Shown: piece by piece, positions 7,859 through 15,578 of the stretch
How the letters are laid out: the number at the start of each line of letters is the position of its first letter
Position numbering within the stretch: the first letter of the stretch is position 1
Source: Planctomycetaceae bacterium
GTDB lineage: Bacteria; Planctomycetota; Planctomycetia; Pirellulales; Pirellulaceae
Direction: 5' to 3'
DNA: 32,726 nucleotides
Assembly: GCA_005778405.1 (NCBI GenBank)
Contig: SXOA01000064.1
Coordinates: forward strand, 1-32,726
The notes under the pieces: model-generated
Databases searched by the model: none
The model's input: only the letters and a program-made list of their open reading frames with translations
Told to the model about the DNA's origin: nothing
Translations under genes and position numbers: made by a program

Positions 7859-8719
7859 TCAGGCGGTGGTTTGAATCTGCTGAAACGCTTTGGGCAGGAA
7901 CCGCACCAGGTCGCTGGCCATGAGCGAGACCTGCCCCAATTCCGCGGCCGCCAGATCTCCCGCCAGGCCATGCACATGGGCCCCCAGCACAGCGGCCTTG
8001 AACGGCGATAGTCCCTGACAAACCAGCGCCGTGATGATGCCCGTCAGCACGTCTCCGCAGCCGCCGGTGGCCATGCCAGGGTTGCCGGTCTGGTTGACCG
8101 CGTCCTCGCTGCCGCTGGTGATGAAGGTGTGTTGTCCCTTCAGCAGGACGATGACTTTCTGCTCTTTGGCGAGCTTCTTCGCCGCGACAATCTGTGCGTC
8201 CCGCGAGTCGACCTTCACGCCGGAAAGCCGGGCAAATTCCAGCGGATGCGGCGTGAGGATTCGGGAATTCGCATGGGCTGCCAGTTCGAGCGGCGGCTCC
8301 GCCAGGGCATTGAGCGCATCGGCATCCACCACCAGCGGATTCTTAGCTGTCTTATAGATCCAGCGGACCAGCTTCGTCTTTTCCGGAGAGCGGCCGAGCC
8401 CCGGCCCGATGGCAATGCAAGTGGCCCAGTCCAGCCGTTTTTCCAGTTCCCCCTGCGTTTTGCTCGCCTCCAAATCGCCACTGACGGGATCGCAAAGGAG
8501 CGGCGTGACCATGTACGAAGGTTCGAACGCGGCAATCGTATCTGCCGCGTCGTCGGGCGCCGCAATCCTCACGAGCCCCGCCCCACTGCGCAAACAGGCC
8601 ATCCCCGCCAAGGCAATCGCCCCCGCCATCCCCCGACTGCCGCCGATCAGCAGCGCTCGGCCGTAATCGCCTTTGTGGGCGTCGGGCTTGCGCGGGGGCA
8701 GGGAGGGAAGATCAGACAT
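7859..8719 (-). CDS. nnrD: ADP/ATP-dependent (S)-NAD(P)H-hydrate dehydratase
   Basis: Repair enzyme of the ribokinase-like fold that converts damaged (S)-NADHX and NADPHX back to NAD(P)H using ADP or ATP. The 286 residues cover only the dehydratase (YjeF C-terminal) domain; the epimerase domain (NnrE) that is often fused is absent. Visible motifs: KGDYGRALLIGGSRGMAGA near the N-terminus, GPGLG (105-109), VDADALN (131-137), LTPHPLEFARL (155-165) and the catalytic glycine-rich loop GNPGMATGGCGD (212-223). Start ATG at 8719 gives the usual length. The gene is divergent from the SPFH gene, with a 179-bp gap that should hold both promoters. Confidence 0.93.
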   Translation of the reverse strand: MSDLPSLPPRKPDAHKGDYGRALLIGGSRGMAGAIALAGMACLRSGAGLVRIAAPDDAADTIAAFEPSYMVTPLLCDPVSGDLEASKTQGELEKRLDWATCIAIGPGLGRSPEKTKLVRWIYKTAKNPLVVDADALNALAEPPLELAAHANSRILTPHPLEFARLSGVKVDSRDAQIVAAKKLAKEQKVIVLLKGQHTFITSGSEDAVNQTGNPGMATGGCGDVLTGIITALVCQGLSPFKAAVLGAHVHGLAGDLAAAELGQVSLMASDLVRFLPKAFQQIQTTA

Positions 8720-8898
8720 TCTTTGGGGCTAGTGCGAGGACTGGAGACCGAACTGCTGCTCAGCATACCCTGCCTCTGGTTCCGAATCCGCCGGTGGCAG
8801 CGATTTTTCAGCGCGCGAAGGGGTTTCCAGCGCGAGCTAGATTTGCGGAGCAGATTCTGCTTTGCCGCGAGTCCGACTTTCGTTCCCAGGGAAGACCC

Positions 8899-9846
8899 AT
8901 GATCAGCTATCTCAAGGTTCCGCCCACCACTTACGTCCTGCACTACTCTGGCGGCAAAGTGAAGCGGCAGGGGGCGGGGTTGTCCTACTTTTACTTCGCG
9001 CCCTCGGCAGAAATCGTGCTGGTGCCGCTCACCAGCACCGATGTGCCGTTCGTGTTCAACGAAGTCACGGCCGACTTCCAGGACGCCACGATCCAAGGGG
9101 AATTGACCTACCGGATCACCGACGCCAAGCGAGTGGCAGAAGTGCTGGATTACAGCGTGGACAGCCGGCAGAAGTACCGCAGCGAAGACCCGACGAAGCT
9201 CGGCGACCGTCTGGTGAACAGTGCCCAGATCCTGGCCCGCAGCTTTACTCAGAAGCGACCACTGGCGGAAGTGTTGATTAGTTCGGACTTGCTGGTGGCG
9301 GAGACACTGGCCGGCCTGCAACAGTCGCCGACGGTGGAAATGCTCGGCATCGAGGTGCTGGCGCTGTCCATCCTGTCGATCAAGCCGACTCCCGAGATGT
9401 CCAAGGCCCTGCAAGCGGACGCCCGCGAGTCGCTGCTCCGGCAGGCGGATGAAGCGATCTATGCCCGCCGCAACGCGGCAGTCGAGCAAGAGCGAAAAAT
9501 CAAGGAGAACGAGCTGAACACGGAAATTGCCGTGCAGCTCAAGCAGCGGCAGGTCCGCGAAACGCAGATGGCCGCGGAGATTGCCGTCGAGGAGCAGCGG
9601 GCCACGCTTGTCGATCACAAAGTGGAAAACGAGCGAAAGGAAGCCGAAGCTCGAGCCCACGGTTTGCGATCGATGATCGAGCCGCTCAAGGGAGTCGATT
9701 GGAAAACGCTGTTGGCAGCGGGTGGCGGCGGAGACGCGAAGCTGAACATCGCGCTGGCCTTCCGCGAATTGGCCGAAAACGCCAGCAAGATCGGCGAGCT
9801 GAACGTCTCTCCGGATTTGCTGAACTCCCTGATGAAGAAGGCCTAG
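8899..9846 (+). CDS. SPFH (band 7/prohibitin) domain protein
   Basis: 315 residues. Positions about 10-190 match the SPFH core: a beta-rich start (TTYVLHYSGGKVKRQG), PLTSTDVPFVFNEVTADFQDATIQGELTYRITDAKRVAEVLDY, then helical SPFH2. Residues about 175-260 form a charged, heptad-rich helix (ERKIKENELNTEIAVQLKQ...) expected to be a coiled coil for oligomerisation. There is no N-terminal transmembrane segment, so the protein is cytosolic or peripherally attached. I chose ATG 8899 with AGGGAAGA upstream rather than an in-frame start at 8794, whose 35 extra residues are basic and unlike the family. The NAD-kinase-like gene follows after 23 bp, and the two are likely an operon. Confidence 0.85.
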   Translation: MISYLKVPPTTYVLHYSGGKVKRQGAGLSYFYFAPSAEIVLVPLTSTDVPFVFNEVTADFQDATIQGELTYRITDAKRVAEVLDYSVDSRQKYRSEDPTKLGDRLVNSAQILARSFTQKRPLAEVLISSDLLVAETLAGLQQSPTVEMLGIEVLALSILSIKPTPEMSKALQADARESLLRQADEAIYARRNAAVEQERKIKENELNTEIAVQLKQRQVRETQMAAEIAVEEQRATLVDHKVENERKEAEARAHGLRSMIEPLKGVDWKTLLAAGGGGDAKLNIALAFRELAENASKIGELNVSPDLLNSLMKKA

Positions 9847-9869
9847 CTCGTCGTTGGCCGTGAGATACT

Positions 9870-10889
9870 ATGCGATCACTCCCCAGCATCGCGCTCGTCA
9901 CGCATCCCACGCGGCTGGAGGGGCTCCGTCGCCGCTGGGGGACGCTGGGACAAGCACAATTTCTGCTGGCGATGGCACACGCTCAGGAGGATGCCCAGCG
10001 TGCGGGAACTTCCGCCACAAAGGCCACAGTCAGCCGCAAAGCCCGACACGCGCAAGTCCGCCAGCCGCAACAGGCTGATTTTGACGAGTACCGTCAGGAG
10101 GACAGTGTCTATCGCCAGGTCGTGGATCAGCTCGAAAACGAGCTGCAATTCGGCTTACCGGTGAAGCGGGTTGACCGCTCGTTCATCGCCAACTTCGACT
10201 TTGGCACCTGCGAAGTGGTGGTCGTCGTGGGACAGGATGGCCTGGTCGCCAACACCGCCAAATATGTCGGCAATATCCCCATCGTGGCGGTCAATCCGGA
10301 TCCGAAGCGGATTGACGGCGTGCTACTGCCGTTCCAGGTGCGAGAGGCGGGCCTGGCGGTACGCCGTGTTCTGAACGGCAAATACCAGAAGCGGCCGGTC
10401 ACTCTAGCGGAAGTGAACCTGAACGACGGACAGAAAATGCTCGCCTTCAATGACTTCTTCATCGGAGCGGGCAGCCACGTCTCCGCCCGCTACCAACTCG
10501 AATTCGCCGGCCGCACCGAGCCCCAGTCCTCTAGCGGCATCTTGGTTTCCACCGGCGCCGGCTCCACCGGCTTGCTGTCATCCGTCTTCAACATGGCCGG
10601 GGGACTGGCTCAGTTCTTGGGAACCGAAGTGGAAGCCCGCCCGGCGATCACCTGGGAAGACCGCAAGCTGGTCTGGGCGGTCCGCGAACCATTCATCAGC
10701 AAGCGCTCCCAGGCTTCGCTTGTAGCCGGCTGGCTGGAGGAGCGGCAGGAATTGGTGATCGAATCGCTGATGCCCGATGGAGGAGTCATTTTCTCCGATG
10801 GCATCGAGCAGGACTTCCTCCCTTTCACCAGCGGCACCATCGCCCGTGTCAGTGTCAGCGAGCAGCAGGCGAATTTGGTGGTGCAATAA
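9870..10889 (+). CDS. Divergent NAD-kinase-like protein
   Basis: 339 residues with the layout of the NAD kinase/diacylglycerol kinase superfamily. The Rossmann half contains VVVVVGQDGLVANTAKY, where GQDG (121-124) stands in place of GGDG, followed by IPIVAVNPDPKRIDGVLLPF, equivalent to the 'GVN' region. The beta-rich half contains NDFFIGAGSH (about 202) and STGAGSTGL, equivalent to the T-P-T-G-S-T-A motif. An unusual Gln/Arg-rich insert occupies about 35-75. The second Gly of GGDG is replaced, so NAD phosphorylation should not be assumed. The ATG at 9870 follows the SPFH stop by 23 bp, suggesting translation from one mRNA and possibly a shared role at the membrane or in cofactor handling. Confidence 0.7.
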   Translation: MRSLPSIALVTHPTRLEGLRRRWGTLGQAQFLLAMAHAQEDAQRAGTSATKATVSRKARHAQVRQPQQADFDEYRQEDSVYRQVVDQLENELQFGLPVKRVDRSFIANFDFGTCEVVVVVGQDGLVANTAKYVGNIPIVAVNPDPKRIDGVLLPFQVREAGLAVRRVLNGKYQKRPVTLAEVNLNDGQKMLAFNDFFIGAGSHVSARYQLEFAGRTEPQSSSGILVSTGAGSTGLLSSVFNMAGGLAQFLGTEVEARPAITWEDRKLVWAVREPFISKRSQASLVAGWLEERQELVIESLMPDGGVIFSDGIEQDFLPFTSGTIARVSVSEQQANLVVQ

Positions 10890-10914
10890 CCGCAGCGAAA
10901 AATGATTCGAGCGT

Positions 10915-11700
10915 TTAGCTCCTTCCGCGGTGTTGGCCGCGGGCAATCAGCCCCGCCACATACCCTCCCTTAAACCCCGCATCGATATTCACCACGGTCA
11001 CATTCGCCGCGCAGCTATTGAGCATGCCCAGCAGCGCCGCGATGCCGCCGAAGCTCGCGCCGTAGCCGATGCTGGTGGGAACGGCGATGACCGGGCAATC
11101 GACGTGGCCTCCGACGACGCTGGCCAGAGCGGCTTCCATACCAGCGACAACGACCACTGCATCGCAGCCGCGAATGTCGTCGAGCCGGGCACTTAGCCGC
11201 TGCGGACCGGCGACGCCGACGTCGGCAATGATGTCGGCAGAAACTCCCATCCAGTTCAGCGTTTCGCGAGCTTCTTCGGCCACCGGCAGGTCACTGGTGC
11301 CGGCTGTGACGACGGCTACTTTGCCGGTGAGCGATGTCTGTTCGCCGGCGACTTCCAGGCGCAGAGTGCGACCCACTTCGTTGTAAACCGCTGCCGGAAA
11401 AAGGGAGACCAGTTCCTGCCCCTTTTCCAGGCTGACTCGAGTAACAAGCACGCGAACCTTTTCCTCCCGCATCCGCTCCATGATTTTCGCGAGTGTCGCA
11501 ACCGTCTTGCCTTCGCCAAAAATGACCTCGGGAAAGCCGCAGCGGCGGCGGCGGTCGAGATCGAGCGTGACTTCCCCCAGCTCGGCAGTCGACGGTGTGC
11601 GGGATGCGGTCGGTTCTTCGGCCAAGGAGATGAAATCGCCGCTCGTCATGCCGCCTGTGAGCAATCCGCCGGCCAGTTTTTCGAGAATACTGCTTTCCAT
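10915..11700 (-). CDS. larB: Nickel-pincer cofactor biosynthesis protein LarB
   Basis: LarB carboxylates the pyridinium ring of nicotinic acid adenine dinucleotide and cleaves its phosphoanhydride, the first step to the nickel-pincer nucleotide of lactate racemase and related enzymes. The 261-residue protein matches in full: N-terminal region with LDLDRRRRCGFPEVIFGEGKTV, then a PurE-like (AIR carboxylase) domain with AVVTAGTSDLPVAEEARET, DVGVAGPQRL, VVVAGMEAALASVVGGHVDCPVIAVPTSIGYGASFGG and NIDAGFKGGY. No larC, larE or larA lies in the window, so the rest of the pathway must be elsewhere, if present. It is convergent with the NAD-kinase-like gene (25-bp gap) and divergent from argG. Confidence 0.92.
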   Translation of the reverse strand: MESSILEKLAGGLLTGGMTSGDFISLAEEPTASRTPSTAELGEVTLDLDRRRRCGFPEVIFGEGKTVATLAKIMERMREEKVRVLVTRVSLEKGQELVSLFPAAVYNEVGRTLRLEVAGEQTSLTGKVAVVTAGTSDLPVAEEARETLNWMGVSADIIADVGVAGPQRLSARLDDIRGCDAVVVVAGMEAALASVVGGHVDCPVIAVPTSIGYGASFGGIAALLGMLNSCAANVTVVNIDAGFKGGYVAGLIARGQHRGRS

Positions 11701-11760
11701 TTCCCCATCCTAACGCCGCCTTGCCAGACCGACTAGCGCGGGGGAAAATAGCCGCTTCAC

Positions 11761-11781
11761 TCACCACTCACCACTCACCAC
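11761..11781. repeat. Heptanucleotide tandem repeat, TCACCAC x3
   Basis: Three exact copies of TCACCAC, preceded by a partial copy, end 8 bp before the argG start codon and lie in the 89-bp divergent space between larB and argG. The position means that copy-number change would alter the argG leader rather than any reading frame. Confidence 0.8.
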
Positions 11782-11789
11782 TACCTCCC

Positions 11790-13004
11790 ATGCCCTCCTG
11801 CGTCCTCGCATATTCCGGCGGCCTCGATACTTCCGTCATTCTGGGCTGGTTGCAGGATGAAGGCTATGAATGTCACGCGGTCTACGTGGACCTGGGCCAG
11901 CCGTGCGAGGACCGCCAGGCCATTTTGAACAAAGCCAAGAACGGGGGTGCCAAGAGTGCCCGGATCGTGGACGCCCAGGAAGAACTCTGCCGCGATTTCG
12001 CGTTTCCCGTGTTGCAGTGGCAGGCCAAGTATGAGGCGGTTTATCTGCTTGGCACGTCTATCGCCCGGCCCCTCATTTCTAAGGTCTGCCTGCAAGTTGC
12101 CCGCGAGGTCGGGGCAAACGCCTATGCCCATGGTGCGACCGGAAAAGGCAACGACCAGTGTCGCTTCCAGCTTGCGGCTGAGGCGCTGGATCCTGGAATT
12201 AAGGTTATCGCCCCGTGGCGGATGGAGAAGTTTCGCCAAACCTTCCCCGGCCGGACGGAACTGATCGCTTACTGCAACGCCAAGAACATTCCCGTGAAGG
12301 CTTCCGTCTCCAAGCCTTACAGCAGCGACGAGAACTGCCTGCATATCAGCTACGAGGCGGGCAAGCTGGAAGACCTGAAAGTCAACGGTGTAGAAACCGT
12401 CGAGTTCGGAATGACCGTCTCGCCGCAGAAAGCGCCAGACAAGGTCGAGCCGGTCACGATCAGTTTTGAGAAGGGTATTCCCGTCGCCGTGAATGGCAAG
12501 AAGCTCGGGGCCCTCGACATGGTGAAGACCCTCAACTCCATCGGCGGACGCAACGGCATCGGGCAGATCGACGTGGTCGAAAATCGCTTCGTCGGCATGA
12601 AGAGCCGCGGGGTGTATGAAGCCCCCGGCATGACGATTCTTTACACAGCCCACCGGGTAATCGAGCAGCTCACCATGGACCGGGATTTGATGCATCTCCG
12701 CGATCAACTTTCGCCGGTCGTCGCCGAAATGGTCTACTACGGCTTCTGGTATCACGCCAAGTTCGACGCACTCCTCGCCTTCATCCGCGACGCCCAGAAA
12801 ACAGTGACCGGCGAAGTGACGCTCCATCTCTACAAGGGCAACCTGCAAGTCGCCAGCCGCACCAGCCCGAACAGCCTTTACGACGAAGGTATCGCCACGA
12901 TGGAAGGTGGCGGCTCCTACAACCAGACCGACGCCGAAGGTTTCCTCCGCATCCAGGGACTCCCTGGCCGCGTGCAAAGCCGCGTGACGCCGCGGAAGTA
13001 TTAA
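11790..13004 (+). CDS. argG: Argininosuccinate synthase
   Basis: Joins citrulline and aspartate with ATP cleavage to form argininosuccinate, the penultimate step of arginine synthesis in the cytosol. The 404-residue protein is of normal length. The N-type ATP pyrophosphatase loop AYSGGLDTS starts at residue 7; signature 2 appears as YAHGATGKGNDQCRFQLA, with Cys where Val is common. SKPYSSDENCLHISYEAG and IGQIDVVENRFVGMKSRGVYEAPG are also characteristic. ATG 11790 is preferred over an in-frame ATG at 11721, because the latter would translate the heptamer repeat and the family begins close to the P-loop. speA, at the right edge, uses arginine, but the genes are 18 kb apart. Confidence 0.96.
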   Translation: MPSCVLAYSGGLDTSVILGWLQDEGYECHAVYVDLGQPCEDRQAILNKAKNGGAKSARIVDAQEELCRDFAFPVLQWQAKYEAVYLLGTSIARPLISKVCLQVAREVGANAYAHGATGKGNDQCRFQLAAEALDPGIKVIAPWRMEKFRQTFPGRTELIAYCNAKNIPVKASVSKPYSSDENCLHISYEAGKLEDLKVNGVETVEFGMTVSPQKAPDKVEPVTISFEKGIPVAVNGKKLGALDMVKTLNSIGGRNGIGQIDVVENRFVGMKSRGVYEAPGMTILYTAHRVIEQLTMDRDLMHLRDQLSPVVAEMVYYGFWYHAKFDALLAFIRDAQKTVTGEVTLHLYKGNLQVASRTSPNSLYDEGIATMEGGGSYNQTDAEGFLRIQGLPGRVQSRVTPRKY

Positions 13005-13031
13005 AGTAGTCCGCTCACTCCGAGAGCGGAC
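13005..13031 (+). terminator. 3'-end palindrome after argG (copy A of a shared element)
   Basis: Directly after the argG stop codon lies AGTAGTCCGCTCACTC (13005-13020), which forms an 8-bp perfect inverted repeat GTCCGCTC (13009-13016) / GAGCGGAC (13024-13031) with a 7-base loop. There is no T-run, so it may be a dispersed palindromic element or RNA-stabilising hairpin rather than a classic terminator. The same 16 nt recur after the LptF-family gene. Confidence 0.55.
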
Positions 13032-13159
13032 AAGGATCGCCACACAGTGGCGGCCAACATTTCTTGCTTTCTCCCCCCCACAGCCTACGTATCTATACCG
13101 GGGAGTTCCACCAGTGCGCACTTGCGCCGCTCGTCCGGATTTTGACGGATGTAAGAGCC

Positions 13160-14623
13160 ATGCCCACTGTTCAGCTCGTGCTTGAATACGCCCAGCAGAC
13201 TCGCCAGGCCCTCCGCCGCTATTGGCGGTATTCAGCGGCGTTCTTCGCGGTGGTCATGCTGCTGACGTTGGTCGGCTCCTTCATGCTCCCCCGAGCCTAT
13301 TATTCCGATGCCCGGCTGTTCGTCCGTTTTGGCCGCACGGCCGTGATGGACCCCACGGCGACGGCGACTTCTGGCCAAGTCGTATCGCTCTACGACACCC
13401 GCGAGAGCGAGCTGAACTCGCTGCTGGAAGTCCTCCGCAGCCGCTCACTCTTGGAAAAGGTGGTCGAGACGCTGGGGGCCGAGAACATTTTGAAAGGTCA
13501 AATTCCCAGCGAACTCGCGCTGCCAATTCCAACAACTTCCGCCTCGCAGGAAACACCGGCCATTGCCGATGCCAAGACCCGAGAGCCCCTGCACCAGCAG
13601 GCACTGGCCAAGCTGGAAAAATCCGTCTTCATTACCGTTCCTCGAAAGACCAGCACCATCATCATCGGCTGCAAGGCGGAGCGCCCCGAGCTGGCCCAGC
13701 GGGTCGTCGCCACGCTCGTTTCGCTGTACATGGATGAACATCTGCGGGTGCACCACACCGCCGGCTCGTACGAGTTCTTCCGGGAACAAACGCAGCTCCT
13801 GGAGCAGCGCTGGAAGGAAACAGCCAACAAGCTGCGCGAGTCCAAGAACGCTTGGAATATCGTTACCATCGATGGCAAACGCAAACTGCTGGAAGGTCAG
13901 ATCAGCGACATTGAAGGAAAGCTGCTGGTCAACTCGGGCGACCTGGCCAATGCCGAGGCGAGAATCGCAGTCCTGGCACTCACGGTGGGCCGACTTCCCG
14001 AACAAATCCCTGCGCTCGTGGTGGATACTCCCGGCCAGGCTGTCGATGGGATGCGCCAGGAGCTTTACAAAGTCGAGTCGCGGGAGCAGGAACTGGCGGC
14101 CAAATTCTCCGATAATCATCCGCAAGTCTTGGCCATTCGCGGTACCATCGCGGAGCTCAAGGAGATTCTCGCTGGGCAGGCTCTGTTGAATGAGCGGTCG
14201 AGCGCCGATTCCCTCCGCAGTCGCGCCGCCCGTCTGACCGAACAACAGACACAATTGGCGGTGGAACTCAAGGAGCTGAATTCTCGCGACATGCAGCTCG
14301 GACAGCTTCAACGGGAAGTGGACCTGGCGGAATCCCGTTACAAAACCTATGCGGACAAGCTGGAACAGGCTCGCATCAACGATCAGCTCGACAAAGAGCG
14401 GATTTCCAACATCACGCTCGTGCAACCCGCCAGCTTCATCGCCAAATCCAGCGGCCCCCGCAAAATCTACGTCCTCGGCCTCGGTTTCATCGTGGCCTCG
14501 CTTGGTGCCGTTGGCATTGCCCTTCTCATCGCGATGCTCGACCCGGCTCTCAAACGGCTGGCCGACATCGAAGAAGTCCTGCGGCTGCCGGTCCTGGGAG
14601 CGGTGCGAGTGGGGGTGGCGTAG
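13160..14623 (+). CDS. Polysaccharide co-polymerase (Wzz/GNVR type), no kinase domain
   Basis: Inner-membrane protein that controls chain length or export in Wzx/Wzy-type polysaccharide synthesis. 487 residues: N-terminal Wzz region with TM1 (about 24-43, FFAVVMLLTLVGSFML), an extracytoplasmic part with a long helical, coiled-coil-prone region (about 200-420) ending in the GNVR-like segment LQREVDLAESRYKTYADKLEQARI, and TM2 (about 435-459). The C-terminus stops after ADIEEVLRLPVLGAVRVGVA, the point where many homologues continue into a BY-kinase domain; the kinase is absent and none is nearby. I use ATG 13160; an in-frame start at 13064 would add 32 residues unlike the family. It is the first gene of the polysaccharide locus and its TAG stop abuts the next ATG. 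Confidence 0.87.
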   Translation: MPTVQLVLEYAQQTRQALRRYWRYSAAFFAVVMLLTLVGSFMLPRAYYSDARLFVRFGRTAVMDPTATATSGQVVSLYDTRESELNSLLEVLRSRSLLEKVVETLGAENILKGQIPSELALPIPTTSASQETPAIADAKTREPLHQQALAKLEKSVFITVPRKTSTIIIGCKAERPELAQRVVATLVSLYMDEHLRVHHTAGSYEFFREQTQLLEQRWKETANKLRESKNAWNIVTIDGKRKLLEGQISDIEGKLLVNSGDLANAEARIAVLALTVGRLPEQIPALVVDTPGQAVDGMRQELYKVESREQELAAKFSDNHPQVLAIRGTIAELKEILAGQALLNERSSADSLRSRAARLTEQQTQLAVELKELNSRDMQLGQLQREVDLAESRYKTYADKLEQARINDQLDKERISNITLVQPASFIAKSSGPRKIYVLGLGFIVASLGAVGIALLIAMLDPALKRLADIEEVLRLPVLGAVRVGVA

Positions 14624-15556
14624 ATGCAGTCGCTGGCCCCCTCTTTTCCATCAGTATCGCCGGTTGCCAAGCGGGCCGCGCGAGTTCCCGGTCTCAAGGA
14701 ACGCCTGCTCCTGCGCGGCGCTGCATTCCTGCAAAGCCTTTTCGGCTGCCGCGGGAAGGACCGTTTTGGCATCCTGATGTATCACCGGGTGACGGATATT
14801 CTGCCGGGCGTTCCCGAGCCGACCTGGAATGTCACTCCGCGGCGATTGCGGGAGCAACTTACCGGTCTCCTAAGTCGCGGGTTTCAGGCGTGGCCGCTGC
14901 GGGACATCCTCGACCTCCATGATGCCGGCACACCCATTCCGAGGAAAGCGTTTGTCGTCACTTTTGACGATGGCTATGAGTGCGTCTATTCACAGGCCTG
15001 GCCCATCCTGCGCGAGCTGAACATTCCGGCGACGATTTTTCTGGCGACGGCGTACCTCGACACTGCTGAACCTTTTCCCTGCGATGATTGGCTCGCGGCT
15101 GGCACTTCGCAAGTTCCCGCTGATTCGTGGCGACCTTTGACCTGGGACCAATGCCGCGAGATGCAGGAGAGCAACCTGATCGAGCTGGCGGCCCACACGC
15201 ACACGCATGATGACTTTCGCAGCTGCCCCGCGAAGCTGCTCCGCGACCTCCGCCAGAATGTGCTCGAAATCCAAAAGCGGGTTGCCTTGTACCGCGCGAC
15301 TTTTGCCTTTCCCTACGGCGTTGTCCGAGACGGCTTCGCGGGAGGCGAGATGTCCCAAGTCGCCCACCAGGCCGGGCTGCTGTGCAGCTTGTCGACGGAG
15401 CCAGAACTGGTGCTCCGTGATCAGGATCCCTTCACCTGGGGCCGCTTTCCCGCTGAACAGCACGACACAGCCGCCACGCTGGCCGCCAGGCTTGGCGGCT
15501 GGACCTGCGCTCTGCGGGGAGTGAAGCGAGCCCTGCAAAGCCGCTTGCGCATTTGA
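14624..15556 (+). CDS. Polysaccharide deacetylase (NodB homology)
   Basis: CE4-type deacetylase predicted to remove N- or O-acetyl groups from the glycan made by this locus. 310 residues. Motif 1 TFDDGY (113-118) holds the catalytic and metal aspartates; motif 2 HTHTHDDF (191-198) supplies the metal histidines; FAFPYG (227-232) matches motif 3. LMYHRVTD at about 51-58 is the common start of this fold. The N-terminal 45 residues are basic with a weak hydrophobic stretch but no clear signal peptide, so it may act on the cytoplasmic face. The ATG follows the preceding TAG without any gap, which argues for translational coupling with the co-polymerase. Confidence 0.9.
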   Translation: MQSLAPSFPSVSPVAKRAARVPGLKERLLLRGAAFLQSLFGCRGKDRFGILMYHRVTDILPGVPEPTWNVTPRRLREQLTGLLSRGFQAWPLRDILDLHDAGTPIPRKAFVVTFDDGYECVYSQAWPILRELNIPATIFLATAYLDTAEPFPCDDWLAAGTSQVPADSWRPLTWDQCREMQESNLIELAAHTHTHDDFRSCPAKLLRDLRQNVLEIQKRVALYRATFAFPYGVVRDGFAGGEMSQVAHQAGLLCSLSTEPELVLRDQDPFTWGRFPAEQHDTAATLAARLGGWTCALRGVKRALQSRLRI

Positions 15557-15578
15557 CGCCTACCAACTCCCTCCTTCT

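Noticed and set aside
8647..9660. 337-codon minus-strand frame over the SPFH gene
   Set aside because: Antisense shadow; the sense frame has the SPFH fold pattern and an upstream ribosome-binding site.
11761..11781. Short repeats considered as a CRISPR array
   Set aside because: Units are 7 bp and directly abutting, with no spacers; no cas genes in the window.
11781..13121. 446-codon open frame on the minus strand
   Set aside because: Lies across argG, whose motifs are complete on the plus strand; translation looks like an antisense shadow.
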